A stretch of 64,000 nt of DNA, from NCBI RefSeq assembly GCF_016741875.1, contig NZ_JAERRF010000017.1, forward strand, positions 123,418 through 187,417, written 5' to 3'. The first letter of the stretch is position 1. Every line of letters starts with the position of its first letter. Of the stretch, positions 15,107 through 25,712 are shown one piece after another. The position numbers and the translations under genes were made by a program. The stretch comes from Streptomyces coffeae. Lineage in GTDB: Bacteria > Actinomycetota > Actinomycetes > Streptomycetales > Streptomycetaceae. Under the pieces are notes generated by a model, which did not search any database, was not told where the DNA came from, and was given only the letters and a program-made list of their open reading frames with translations.

Positions 15107-17029
15107 TCAGAGCCGGGCGGCGGGCACCGGGACAGCTTCCTGCCAGGGTTCGCCCGATAGGGCCACGCGCAGCACCGCACGCGCTATGGCGTCCGTATCG
15201 CACAAGGTGACCGAGTTCACTCCGGGCCGGGCCCCGGCGGCCGTCACCCAGTGAACGCCCTCGGTCGGCACGCCGACGGCGAAGCGGCGCGGATGCGGCC
15301 TGCCCTGAGCGTCCACCAGCCGGTACGGCGCCGGGGTGACATCAACGCCGCCCGTTTCGTAGCCGTCCACCCGGTGCGGACGGCACTGCCCGGTATGCAG
15401 CAGCCGCATCAGCAACTCATCCGCCGTACGGCGCAGATCGGGCTCCGGCAGCCGCGCCTCGATCAACGTCGTGGCCGTCACCGGCGGGCCGGGCACCTCC
15501 GTCGACCGCGCGAGGAAACCGGCTCCGCCGCTCCCCGCCGCCGGGGAGACCGTCAGCCGCGGGCCCAGCACCTCCAGCACCCCGGCCTCGATGAGCGCCG
15601 CCATCTCCTCGATCCGGCGGCGCGGCGGGCCGATCGACAGAAAGGCGTTGAGCGGGGTGTACCAGCCGTCGAGATGCGCGCTGCGCGAGCCCCCGCTCAG
15701 CCCGCCGTGGTCGACGATCTGCCGTACCTCGTTGCGGAGGTCGCGCAGCACGTCGAGGGCCGCCTTGACCGGACCGGTCACATTGCCCTGCCGTGCGTGC
15801 GCCGCGTCCTCGCGCAGATACGGCAGCAGCCAGCGCCGGAAGTCCTCGCGCCCGGTGAAAGCGCGCCCCCGGTGCGGCCGGGACACCGTCTCCCAGCACC
15901 AGCGCCGCTCGACCGGGACACCGAATTCCGCGAGCACGGCGGCCTCTTGGGGGCTGCCGTGCTCGGTGGCCAGGAAATCCCGCCGGAAGCGGGTGGGGGA
16001 GGCGGCCCGGGTCGGGAGCCGGGTCAGCAGCGCCTCGTAGTAGACCGTCTCGGCCTCCTTCGCCACCAGCGGCCATATCTCCGTCAGGAAGTCCGGCGGA
16101 TCGCCCGCGTCGGCGCGCTTGCGGAACTGGGCGAGCGCCTCGGGGGTCAGCAGCAGCGGGACGTGGCGGCCGTACGGGCCCTTCGCGTTGTCCCCGCGCG
16201 CGTGGTACGGGATACCCCGCCGGGAGCCCGCGTACAGCCGGGGCTCGCGCCCCGAGGGCCGGTAGACCAGCGCGGGGCCGTCCGGGCCCGGTGCCGGGAC
16301 GAACGAGCCGCCTCGGCCGTGCGTCAGCAGCGCCATGTGGTCGAAGAAGTTGAGGCCGAGGCCGCGCAGCAGCACCGGTTCATCCGGAGCGATGGGCGAC
16401 AAGTCGACATCGGCGGGGTTGGCGGGCGGGTAGTAACGCAGCCCGTACCGCTCGGCGTGGTCCGCGAACCGGCTCTCCGTCTCATCGGCGGCCGCCGCCA
16501 GATGGCCCTGGGCCAGCACCACCGCGCGCAGCCCCGCCAGCCGGGTGCCGTCGTCGAGGGTCAGGATCTGCTCGCCGTCGCCGCCGCGCTCCTCGAGCCG
16601 TACGGCGCGGGCGGTGTGCACCCGGACCGTCACCGGGTCCGGCGCGGCCCGTACCACCTCCGCGAACACCCATTCCAGATAGCGGCCGTACAGCGCTCGG
16701 CCGGGGTAGTCGTCCGGGCCGAGGCCGGGTGCGACGCCCTGGGTGGCGGCCCATTCGTGCAGACTCGGCCCGGTCCGTACCGGTCCGTCGCACACCACGC
16801 TCGGATCGGTGAACAGGGTCACCTGCGAGGCCACGGTGTTCATCAGCAGTTCGCCCGGCTGCGCGGTGCGCCACACCCGTCCGGCGCCGGGCGGGTACGG
16901 ATCCACCACATGCACCGTGAGCCGGGCGCCGGGAGCCAGTTCCGGGGCCGAGGCGCACAGGCGCTCCAGCACGCTGGTGCCGCGCGGACCCGCTCCGACA
17001 ACGGCTATGGCGTGGGGCTCTCCGGCCAA
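15107..17029 (-). CDS. FAD/NAD(P)-binding protein (NAD_binding_9 type)
   Basis: A 640-residue protein. The N-terminal dinucleotide-binding motif is AIAVVGAGPRGTSVLERL (GxGxxG variant), followed by the conserved blocks GRVWRTAQPGELLMNTVASQVTLFTD, VVLAQGHLA and VLLRGLGLNFFDHMALLT. The C-terminus (PRRFAVGVPTEGVHWVTAAGARPGVNS) closes the fold. This matches the FAD-NAD(P)-binding (HcpA-like/NAD_binding_9) family, whose substrates are largely unknown. TTG at 17029 is the start, preceded by GGGAGA at 7 nt. It lies upstream of the DoxX gene but is separated from it by that gene's own promoter. Confidence 0.85.
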   Translation of the reverse strand: MAGEPHAIAVVGAGPRGTSVLERLCASAPELAPGARLTVHVVDPYPPGAGRVWRTAQPGELLMNTVASQVTLFTDPSVVCDGPVRTGPSLHEWAATQGVAPGLGPDDYPGRALYGRYLEWVFAEVVRAAPDPVTVRVHTARAVRLEERGGDGEQILTLDDGTRLAGLRAVVLAQGHLAAAADETESRFADHAERYGLRYYPPANPADVDLSPIAPDEPVLLRGLGLNFFDHMALLTHGRGGSFVPAPGPDGPALVYRPSGREPRLYAGSRRGIPYHARGDNAKGPYGRHVPLLLTPEALAQFRKRADAGDPPDFLTEIWPLVAKEAETVYYEALLTRLPTRAASPTRFRRDFLATEHGSPQEAAVLAEFGVPVERRWCWETVSRPHRGRAFTGREDFRRWLLPYLREDAAHARQGNVTGPVKAALDVLRDLRNEVRQIVDHGGLSGGSRSAHLDGWYTPLNAFLSIGPPRRRIEEMAALIEAGVLEVLGPRLTVSPAAGSGGAGFLARSTEVPGPPVTATTLIEARLPEPDLRRTADELLMRLLHTGQCRPHRVDGYETGGVDVTPAPYRLVDAQGRPHPRRFAVGVPTEGVHWVTAAGARPGVNSVTLCDTDAIARAVLRVALSGEPWQEAVPVPAARL

Positions 17030-17196
17030 GGTGGTGTCTCCCGGGGCAGATGGACGCAGGACGCGCGCCTATCATGCCGCTCGCTCCGGGAGAATCGAGC
17101 AGCTGGCCGGAATTGATCCCTCCGGTGTGGGGTGGATCACTCGCGCCACGGTGTGCGAGGCCGTCGATCGAACGAGGGGAAGGCGGGCCGGGTGAC

Positions 17197-18918
<1,722 letters not shown>

Positions 18919-19035
18919 CCGGCCCTCCTCCGTCGTTTCCGTATGCGTACGGTACGGAACGACGGAGGCGGGCGCGGAGGTTCCGGCACGTGTTTCGTGC
19001 CGTCCGTGCGGTGCGGGGTGTGTGGTGGAGCCGGC

Positions 19036-19704
19036 TCAGCAGCCGTTGAGGATCTGGCTGAGCTTGGACTTCTCGGCGTCGTTGACCGACAGCTTGTAGT
19101 GGTGCTTCACCGAGACCCACATCCGCGCGTACATGCAGTGGTAGGACTCCTTGGGCGGAAGCCACTCCGCCGGGTCCTGGTCGCTCTTGGCCTGGTTCAC
19201 ATTGTCGGTGACGGCGATGAGCTGCGAGTGGGTCAGATCATTGGCGAAGCCCTGGCGCTGGTCGGTGGTCCAGTCGTTCGCGCCGGACTTCCATGCCTCG
19301 GCCAGCGGAACGACGTGGTCGATGTCCACGTCGGCCGGATCGGTCCAACTGCCGTCGTCGTAGGCGGACTTCCAGGTGCCGCTGGTGGGCGCGCAGCTGG
19401 AGTTGGTCTGGACGTCGGTGCCGTCGCGCTTGAGGACTTCCTCACGAGTGTTGCAGTTGCCGTTCTGGGTGATCCAGTGCGGGAACTTCTCGCGGCTGTA
19501 ACCGTCCATCGACCCCTCCGCCTTCACGGTGAGCTCGCCCAGGTAACCGCGGACGACCTCGGCGCTCGGCGGGGCGGGCGGCTCGGCCTGGGCATTCGGC
19601 CCGTTCAGGACGAGAGTGCCCAACAGGGCGGCGAATCCACCGAAGACGGATATTCGACGCGCGTAGACAGTGCGCCGGGTGGAGTGGATGCGCATTGTGG
19701 ACAT
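19036..19704 (-). CDS. Secreted HNH endonuclease (DUF1524/GmrSD C-terminal type)
   Basis: About 222 residues from ATG 19704, which has AAGGGAG 6 nt upstream. An N-terminal signal peptide (TVYARRISVFGGFAALLGTLVLNGPNAQA) ends with a plausible AxA cleavage site. The catalytic centre is DIDHVVPLAEAWKSGA with downstream N and K residues (FANDLTHSQLIAV, VNQAKSDQDPAEWLP), the betaBetaalpha-Me motif of extracellular Streptomyces nucleases. It probably degrades DNA outside the cell; cysteines in NCNTR, SSCAP and the C-terminal NGC could form disulfides. Confidence 0.88.
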   Translation of the reverse strand: MSTMRIHSTRRTVYARRISVFGGFAALLGTLVLNGPNAQAEPPAPPSAEVVRGYLGELTVKAEGSMDGYSREKFPHWITQNGNCNTREEVLKRDGTDVQTNSSCAPTSGTWKSAYDDGSWTDPADVDIDHVVPLAEAWKSGANDWTTDQRQGFANDLTHSQLIAVTDNVNQAKSDQDPAEWLPPKESYHCMYARMWVSVKHHYKLSVNDAEKSKLSQILNGC

Positions 19705-19934
19705 GCGAACTCCCTTGATGTGGGGGGTCGTTGGCCGGTGCCCGGCCATCGTGTCGGCGCCGGGTTGCTGTGGGGTGGGCGCCAGGTAACAGGGTGGCGA
19801 CGCGGCCATGTCAACGCAAGGGGCTTCTGGAGGTGGATGTCTCACATGCGCGTACCACCCGCGTGATGAGCGGCTGTTTTCGGCCGCGGGCCCGGCGGAG
19901 GGGGTTCCGGGAGCGTCCCGTATCCTGGTGGCAG

Positions 19935-20090
19935 CAGAAGGGGAGTAGCTCCTCGCCGGACCGTCGACATACTGCCCGCCCCTCGAGGTGCGGGCCGGCG
20001 CCCGGAGCGTACGAGAGTGGGACCGCCGTCACATCGCGCGGACCGGTCGCCCGTACGCCAGCGAGACCTTCGGCCGCAGTGTCCGACGCT
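19935..20090 (+). ncRNA. yybP-ykoY manganese riboswitch
   Basis: The 5' conserved segment reads GAAGGGGAGTAGC (19937-19949), the middle segment CGTCGACATACTG (19972-19984) and the 3' conserved segment AGCGAGACCTTC (20060-20071). GAAGG and CCTTC at the ends can close the P1 stem. These are the invariant parts of the yybP-ykoY class, which senses Mn2+ and activates manganese exporters. It lies 80-220 nt upstream of a Gdt1/TMEM165-family gene, the expected target. A possible -10 (TATCCT) is at 19921. The expression platform is likely in the G/C-rich stretch 20090-20150. Confidence 0.93.
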
Positions 20091-20156
20091 GCCGTGCCGA
20101 AGCGATCCCTCCCCGGGGCCCCTCGGTGCGGCCCGACCCGATGAGGTAACCAGCCC

Positions 20157-20738
20157 GTGTTCAGCTTCACCGTCGCCGCCGTTGTCTTCGGCGTCGTCTT
20201 CCTCGCCGAGCTGCCCGACAAGACCGCCCTGGCCGGGCTGATGCTCGGCACCCGCTATCGCGCGTCCTACGTCTTCGCCGGGGTCGCCGCCGCCTTCGCC
20301 CTCCACGTCGGCCTCGCCATCGCGGCGGGCAGTGTGCTCACCCTGCTGCCGCAGCGGCTGCTCTCGGCGATCGTGGGGGCGCTCTTCCTCGGCGGCGCGG
20401 CGATGCTGCTCTTCAAGAAGGACGAGGACGAGGAGGAGATCCGCAAGCCCGCCGACCAGAGCTTCTGGAAGGTCTCCGGGGCGGGCTTCACGCTGATCCT
20501 GGTCGCGGAGTTCGGCGATCTGACGCAGATCATGACCGCCAACCTCGCCGCCCGCTACGACGACCCGCTCTCGGTCGGTGTCGGCGCGGTGCTGGCGCTG
20601 TGGTCGGTCGCGGGCCTGGGCATCCTGGGCGGCCGCACGCTGATGAAGTACGTACCGCTGCGGCTGATCACGAAGGTCGCGGCGCTGGTGATGCTGGCAC
20701 TGGCGGGCTTCAGTATCTACGAGGCCGTGACGGGCTGA
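20157..20738 (+). CDS. TMEM165/Gdt1 (UPF0016) family transporter, probable Mn2+ exporter
   Basis: A 193-residue membrane protein with six hydrophobic helices and the two family motifs in inverted halves, FLAELPDKTALAG near residue 15 and VAEFGDLTQIMTAN near residue 121 (both E-x-G/P-D-x-T). Gdt1 proteins move Mn2+ or Ca2+ against protons across membranes, and bacterial members export manganese. An acidic linker (KDEDEEEI) divides the halves. The GTG start has GAGG 9-10 nt upstream. The upstream yybP-ykoY riboswitch strongly supports a manganese role. Confidence 0.93.
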   Translation: MFSFTVAAVVFGVVFLAELPDKTALAGLMLGTRYRASYVFAGVAAAFALHVGLAIAAGSVLTLLPQRLLSAIVGALFLGGAAMLLFKKDEDEEEIRKPADQSFWKVSGAGFTLILVAEFGDLTQIMTANLAARYDDPLSVGVGAVLALWSVAGLGILGGRTLMKYVPLRLITKVAALVMLALAGFSIYEAVTG

Positions 20739-20792
20739 TCGCGGGCGCCGGGCGCCGGGTGGGCCGTGCTTCGTGTCCGCCCGGCCCGGGGC

Positions 20793-21455
20793 TCAGGCCG
20801 CGATGTGCAGCTGAAGGATGCCGTCGGGGCGGGCCTCGACCCGGATCCGCTCCAGGTCCGGTACATGGGCGTCCGGGGCGTGGGCCGCCGCGCGCGGGCC
20901 GACGCCGACCACCCGCATACCGGCCGCGCGCCCGGCCGCGATGCCCACTTCGGAGTCCTCGAAGACCACGCAGTCCGCGGGGGCGAAGCCCAGTTCGGCG
21001 GCGCCCTTGAGGAAGCCTTCCGGGTCGGGCTTGCTCGCGCCGACCCGCTCCGCCGTCACCCGCACCCGGGGTATCGACAACCCGGCCGCGTCCATCCGGG
21101 CGCGGGCGAGGCGTTCGTCGGCCGAGGTGACCAGGGCGTGCGGAAGACCGGACAGCGAGGCCATGAAGGCGGGGGCGCCGGGCACCGGGACCACGCCGTC
21201 GAGGTCCGTGCTCTCCCGCTCCAGCATCCACTGGTTGTCGGCCAGGTTCTGTTCGGCGGGGCGGTCCGGGAGGAGCACCGCCATGGTGGCGTGGGCCTGC
21301 CGTCCATGGACGACCTTGAGCACACTCCCCTCGTCCAGCCCATGATCGGCGGCCCACAGCCGCCAGTAGCGCTCGACGACGGCGTCGGAGTTCACCAGCG
21401 TGCCGTCCATGTCGAGCAGCAGGGCGCGGGCGGTGAGCGTGGCGGTGGCCGACAT
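20793..21455 (-). CDS. HAD-IA phosphatase (beta-phosphoglucomutase/sugar phosphatase type)
   Basis: About 220 residues from ATG 21455, which has AGGAG 7 nt upstream. Motif I is LLLDMDGTLVNSD, motif II is in ALVTSADE, motif III is the lysine of ASKPDPEGFLKGA and motif IV is VVFEDSEVGIAAGRAAG. The helical cap follows motif I. This is the sugar-phosphatase-like branch of HAD-IA; the substrate is not determined. It converges on the riboswitch-controlled Gdt1 gene but shows no functional link. Confidence 0.9.
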   Translation of the reverse strand: MSATATLTARALLLDMDGTLVNSDAVVERYWRLWAADHGLDEGSVLKVVHGRQAHATMAVLLPDRPAEQNLADNQWMLERESTDLDGVVPVPGAPAFMASLSGLPHALVTSADERLARARMDAAGLSIPRVRVTAERVGASKPDPEGFLKGAAELGFAPADCVVFEDSEVGIAAGRAAGMRVVGVGPRAAAHAPDAHVPDLERIRVEARPDGILQLHIAA

Positions 21456-21481
21456 CGGCGGACTCCTCATGAAAAGAAGAC

Positions 21482-21527
21482 AAGTGGCTCCGCCCGCCGG
21501 TCAGGGAGTGCGGGCGGAACCACTTTG
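21482..21527 (-). terminator. Hairpin terminator
   Basis: An inverted repeat of about 15 bp with one mismatch (AGTGGCTCCGCCCGC against AGTGGTTCCGCCCGC). It lies about 90 nt beyond the minus-strand stop at 21614 and just upstream of the HAD gene. It probably ends the peptidoglycan-binding transcript. Confidence 0.65.
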
Positions 21528-21613
21528 TTCCTCCACCATACAAATGGGTCCGCCTCAACGCCAGTGCTTCCTGTGATCCATCTGCCGCCCGCCCGCCCCG
21601 GCGGGCGGCGCGA

Positions 21614-22675
21614 TCATGGCTCGTCGGTCCTGGACTCCAGGTCACGGCGGGTGTTCTCGCCGTACACCCCGTCCGGGTCGCCCTTCACGTCATGGCGGTC
21701 CTGATAACTGGAGACCGCGTCCTTGACCCCTTCGTCGTAGGTGCCGTCCGCGGTGCCGATGTACATCAGCAACTGCGTCAGCCGCTTCTGGAGCTCGCTG
21801 ACCTCGGCCCCGCTGTCGCCCTCGCTCAGCACGGGCGGACCGGTGGGGTCCGGGCTCGTGGGCGGCGTGGAGGGCGAGCCGCTCGACTTCGTCGGCTCCG
21901 GCTCGGCCTCGCTGTGCGACGCGGAGGCCGAGGCGGAGGCGCTCGGCGGCGCGGCAGCGGGGTCGAGGCCCGGACCGGAGCCGGAGTCCGTGTGCGGTGC
22001 GCCGGACCGATCCGTTCCGGAGGGCCCGGAGAGGGCGGGAGCCGTGGCGGAGGGCCCGCCGGACGCGCTGCTGTGCTCGGACCCCTCGCCGTTGTTGTCG
22101 GCTGCGCTGCTCGGCCGGGGGGTCGCGAGCGTACGGTCGCTTCTGCCGCCGCCGTCGTCCTCGCTGTCGCCGCCCAGCAGACCGGTGCCGAAGGCGAGTG
22201 TTCCGGCCACGGCCACGGCGGCGGCGCCCGCGAGCATGATGGCGACGGGCTTGCGGCGGCTCTTGCGGTGACGGCCTTCGGTGGCACCCCCAGCGTCTGC
22301 GTGGGTGTCTCCGGCCGAGGCGTCCGTGTCCGGGTCTCCGTCCGCGCGGTCGCCGCCGACGGGCGCGATCACCTGAGTCGCGTCGTCATCGGTGCCGGTG
22401 CCGGCACCGGAGCCGGTGTCCGCAGGGGCGTTGGCGCCCGTCTTCTTCTTCGTCTTCCACGAGCCTCGTTCGAACAGCCGCACATCGCGCGGATCGGGTC
22501 TGGTCACGCTCTCCTCCGAGTGCGTGACAACGGGCCGCACAGGCATGGTCCGGTCATCGGTGTCGCCCGCCGTCGAGGCGTCGGCAGCGGCGGCGGCGCG
22601 CGCCGCGCAGGCGCACCCGGGGCGGCCGTTGGCACGCGCCGGGGCCAAGCAGTGCGGGCAGGATTCTGCCGTCAC
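21614..22675 (-). CDS. Membrane-anchored peptidoglycan-binding protein with N-terminal zinc ribbon
   Basis: 353 residues from GTG 22675, preceded by AAGGAGGGG. The N-terminus has CPHCLAPARANGRPGCAC, a small zinc-ribbon-like cluster. One transmembrane helix follows near residue 150 (PVAIMLAGAAAVAVAGTLAFGTGLL), then a Ser/Pro/Ala-rich wall-spanning linker. A C-terminal peptidoglycan-binding domain (SELQKRLTQLLMYIGTADGTYDEGVKDAVSSYQ) ends with the GVYGENTRRDLE motif. The topology is cytoplasmic zinc ribbon, membrane, outside PG-binding domain. The arrangement is common in Streptomyces; the function is unknown. Confidence 0.87.
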   Translation of the reverse strand: MTAESCPHCLAPARANGRPGCACAARAAAAADASTAGDTDDRTMPVRPVVTHSEESVTRPDPRDVRLFERGSWKTKKKTGANAPADTGSGAGTGTDDDATQVIAPVGGDRADGDPDTDASAGDTHADAGGATEGRHRKSRRKPVAIMLAGAAAVAVAGTLAFGTGLLGGDSEDDGGGRSDRTLATPRPSSAADNNGEGSEHSSASGGPSATAPALSGPSGTDRSGAPHTDSGSGPGLDPAAAPPSASASASASHSEAEPEPTKSSGSPSTPPTSPDPTGPPVLSEGDSGAEVSELQKRLTQLLMYIGTADGTYDEGVKDAVSSYQDRHDVKGDPDGVYGENTRRDLESRTDEP

Positions 22676-22842
22676 GGGTCTTCCCCTCCTTGGATTCGCA
22701 GCGATTATGCGCATCCGATCGCCTTGCGCGCAGGTGTTCGTTCGCTGTGTGGACCGCCGCGTGGACACACTCGGCGGACCGTAACGGGGCATACGAGCCA
22801 GGATGGGGAGAAGATGGGAACCCGAGCAGCCGAGGAGTCGCC

Positions 22843-24948
22843 ATGGCGCAGGACGCCGGCCACCCGACTCCGGCGCCGGGTGCGCCGGATCCCGTGGCAC
22901 CCGCCCCCTGGGAAGGTCGCCCGCAGCGAACCGTCCTGGTGGCCATCGGCGCCCTGCTGCTCGGTCTGCTGCTCGCGGCCCTCGACAGCACGATCGTCTC
23001 CACCGCCCTGCCGACGATCGTCGGCGACCTCGGCGGTCTGGAGCATCTGTCCTGGGTCGTCACCGCGTATCTGCTCGCCTCCACCGCCGCCACCCCGCTG
23101 TGGGGCAAGCTGGGCGACCAGTACGGGCGGAAGAAGCTCTACCAGGGCGCGATCGTCCTCTTCCTGATCGGCTCGGCACTGTGCGGCATCTCCCAGAACA
23201 TGGGTGAGCTGATCGCCTTCCGCGCGATCCAGGGGCTGGGCGGCGGCGGTCTGATCGTGCTGTCGATGGCCATCGTGGGCGATATCGTGCCGCCCCGTGA
23301 ACGCGGTCGCTACCAGGGCCTCTTCGGCGGGGTCTTCGGCGCCACCAGCGTGCTCGGACCGTTGCTCGGCGGGCTCTTCGTCGACCAGCTCAGCTGGCGC
23401 TGGGTGTTCTACATCAACCTCCCCGTGGGCATCCTCGCCCTCGTCGCCATCGCCGCCGCACTGCACATCCCGGCCCGCCGCACCCCGCACACCATCGACT
23501 ACCTGGGCACCGCCCTGATCGCCGCGGTCGCCGCCGCCCTGGTGCTGACGACCTCGCTCGGCGGGGTCACCTTCGGCTGGGGCTCCTGGCAGATCGTCGG
23601 GCTCGCGGTGATCGGCGTGGTGCTGCTCTTCGTCTTCGTACGGGTGGAGGCGCGGGCCGCGGAGCCGGTGCTGCCGCTGAAGCTGTTCCACAGCCGCACC
23701 TTCACCCTCTGCGCGGTCATCAGCTTTGTCGTCGGCTTCGCGATGTTCGGCAGCATGACGTATCTGCCGACCTTCCTCCAGGTCGTCCAGGGCGTCTCAC
23801 CGACCGTCTCCGGTGTCCATATGCTCCCGATGGTCGTCGGCATGCTGCTCGCCTCGACCGTCTCCGGGCATCTGGTCAGCGTGACCGGCCGCTACAAGGT
23901 CTTCCCGATCCTGGGCACCGCGGTCACCGCCGTCGGGCTGCTGCTCCTGCACCAGCTGGCGGAGACCAGCGGCGTGGTGGAGACCAGCGCGTACTTCTTC
24001 GTGTTCGGCAGCGGTCTCGGCCTGGTCATGCAGGTGCTGGTGCTGATCGTGCAGAACTCGGTGGGCTATGCGGATCTGGGCGTCGCCACCTCCGGCACCA
24101 CCTTCTTCCGGTCGATCGGCGCCTCGTTCGGCGTCTCCGTCTTCGGCACGATCTTCGCCAACAACCTCGGCCCGCACATCGTCGACGCACTCTCCGGACA
24201 GCGGCTGCCGGCGGGCGTCGACATCGGCACCCTGACCGCCGACCCGCGGGCCATCGGACGGCTGTCCTCCGATCAGCGTGCGGCGGTGCTGCACGCGTAC
24301 TCCGTCTCCATCACCGATGTCTTCCTGTACGCGGTGCCGGTGGTGCTGATCGCCTTCGTCCTCGCCTGGTATCTGCGGGAGGAGCCGCTGCGGGGCAGTG
24401 TCACCGCGCCGGACGCCAGCGAGGTCCTCGCCAGCAACCCGGTGGAGCGCTCCTCGCACGACGAGTGCGCACGGGCGCTGTCACTGCTGGGCAGCCGGGA
24501 GGGCCGCCGGCAGATCTACGCGGATATCACCCGGCGGGCCGGGCTCGACCTCAGACCCGCCACGAGTTGGATGGTGCTGCGCATCAACCACTACGGATCG
24601 GTCGAGCCCGCCATGCTGGCCCAGCGCAGCCCCCTGCCGCTGAGGATCATCACGGACGCGTCCCGGCAGATCGAGGAGCGGGGCCTCGGCCGGAGGTACG
24701 GGCTGGATCTGGTCCTGACCGCGCAGGGGCGGGAGGTGGCGGCCAAACTGTACCGGGCCCGTGAGGAGTCGCTGGCCGAGCTGCTGGGCGACTGGTGGTC
24801 GCCGTCGCGCCCCACGGACCTGATGGACCTGGTGGACGAGCTGGCGCGGGAGATGTGCGGCTCGGACGCGGAGCAGCCGCGCAACGGCGGTGGGGGGGCC
24901 GGGGACGGCGGCCCGTGGCAGGGGCCCCGGCCACCGTGGGCGAGATGA
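22843..24948 (+). CDS. DHA2-type MFS efflux transporter fused to a winged-helix domain
   Basis: A 701-residue protein. Residues 1-515 form a 14-helix EmrB/QacA drug:proton antiporter with motif A GKLGDQYGRKKLY, motif C in GLFGGVFGATSVLGPLLGGLFVD and the DSTIVSTALPTIVGDL D1 motif. Residues about 530-680 are soluble and resemble a MarR-like winged helix (ARALSLLGSREGRRQIYADITRRAGLDLRP, then a beta-wing region, then LTAQGREVAAKLYRAREESLAELLGDWW). The ATG is preceded by GAGGAG. The long cytoplasmic tail may sense substrate; such fusions occur in Streptomyces. The drug specificity is unknown. Confidence 0.9.
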   Translation: MAQDAGHPTPAPGAPDPVAPAPWEGRPQRTVLVAIGALLLGLLLAALDSTIVSTALPTIVGDLGGLEHLSWVVTAYLLASTAATPLWGKLGDQYGRKKLYQGAIVLFLIGSALCGISQNMGELIAFRAIQGLGGGGLIVLSMAIVGDIVPPRERGRYQGLFGGVFGATSVLGPLLGGLFVDQLSWRWVFYINLPVGILALVAIAAALHIPARRTPHTIDYLGTALIAAVAAALVLTTSLGGVTFGWGSWQIVGLAVIGVVLLFVFVRVEARAAEPVLPLKLFHSRTFTLCAVISFVVGFAMFGSMTYLPTFLQVVQGVSPTVSGVHMLPMVVGMLLASTVSGHLVSVTGRYKVFPILGTAVTAVGLLLLHQLAETSGVVETSAYFFVFGSGLGLVMQVLVLIVQNSVGYADLGVATSGTTFFRSIGASFGVSVFGTIFANNLGPHIVDALSGQRLPAGVDIGTLTADPRAIGRLSSDQRAAVLHAYSVSITDVFLYAVPVVLIAFVLAWYLREEPLRGSVTAPDASEVLASNPVERSSHDECARALSLLGSREGRRQIYADITRRAGLDLRPATSWMVLRINHYGSVEPAMLAQRSPLPLRIITDASRQIEERGLGRRYGLDLVLTAQGREVAAKLYRAREESLAELLGDWWSPSRPTDLMDLVDELAREMCGSDAEQPRNGGGGAGDGGPWQGPRPPWAR

Positions 24949-24978
24949 GAGGGCGTACGGCGGGGGCCCGATGCACAC

Positions 24979-25028
24979 GAGTGCCCGCACGTCTGGTGAA
25001 CGGGCGCCCGCACGTCTGGTGAACGGAC
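24979..25028. repeat. Short tandem duplication
   Basis: Two adjacent copies of GCCCGCACGTCTGGTGAACGG in the gap between the MFS gene and the convergent acetyltransferase gene. They differ by at most one or two bases. No hairpin of note accompanies them. Confidence 0.6.
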
Positions 25029-25032
25029 GCCC

Positions 25033-25584
25033 TCACCCCAGCTCCTTGGCCATCCACACCTCGGCGTACGGCCCGTCGCTGAACGGCGGAACTTCCCGGT
25101 AGCCGTGGCGGGCGTACAGGGCCCGCGCCTCCACCAGGTCCAGACGGGTGTCGAGGACGATCCGCCGGGCGCCCAGTGCGACCGCCGCCGCGTCCACGGC
25201 CGCGAGCAGCGCACCGCCTCCGCCGAGCCCGCGTGTGCCGGGGCGTATGAACACCCGCTTCAGCTCCGCGGTGTGCGCGTCGAGCCGCCGCAGCCCGGCG
25301 CATCCGGCGGGCTCGTGTTCACCGTTGTGGTGGGCCAGCAGGAACACCCCGTCGGGCGGGGTGAGGTCGTCGCTGGGCATCTCCGTCAGCGCGCGCCCGA
25401 TCTCCTCTGGGGTGGCGTTCCGGCCCTCGTGCAACTGGTAGTAGCGATCGGCGACATCGACCAGGTACGCGCGCAACAGGGCGGTCGCCGCCGGGTCGTC
25501 GACCGGCCGCGCGCATACGGTCCAGGAGGCGGCGGCGGAGGCGGAGGCGGCGGGGCGGGGCGTACGGGGTGTGGTGCCGGGCAT
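25033..25584 (-). CDS. GNAT-family N-acetyltransferase
   Basis: About 183 residues from ATG 25584 (MPGTTPRTPRPAAS). Alternative upstream starts would overlap the divergent membrane protein gene. The acetyl-CoA binding motif A is seen in LKRVFIRPGTRGLGGGGALLAAVDAAAVALGARRIVLDT (R-G-x-G-x-G/A type), followed by motif B in LYARHGYREVPPF. The acceptor substrate is unknown. The DDPAATALLRAYLVDVADRYY region is typical of small-molecule-modifying members. Confidence 0.88.
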   Translation of the reverse strand: MPGTTPRTPRPAASASAAASWTVCARPVDDPAATALLRAYLVDVADRYYQLHEGRNATPEEIGRALTEMPSDDLTPPDGVFLLAHHNGEHEPAGCAGLRRLDAHTAELKRVFIRPGTRGLGGGGALLAAVDAAAVALGARRIVLDTRLDLVEARALYARHGYREVPPFSDGPYAEVWMAKELG

Positions 25585-25712
25585 GCCGCGCATCCTCGCA
25601 GTGGTGGCGGCCGTGTGGCGACTCAGTTTGAGGGCGGGAGCTCGGGCTACCCGCATCAGCAAGGCGCTCCCGTACCCGTCGGGGGCGACTGGCGGGAAGG
25701 CAGAAGCAGACC

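Noticed and set aside
15251..17116. A 621-codon open frame on the plus strand
   Set aside because: It lies antisense to the FAD/NAD(P)-binding gene. The product is a biased Arg/His/Gly/Gln-rich sequence without domains, the usual shadow in GC-rich DNA.
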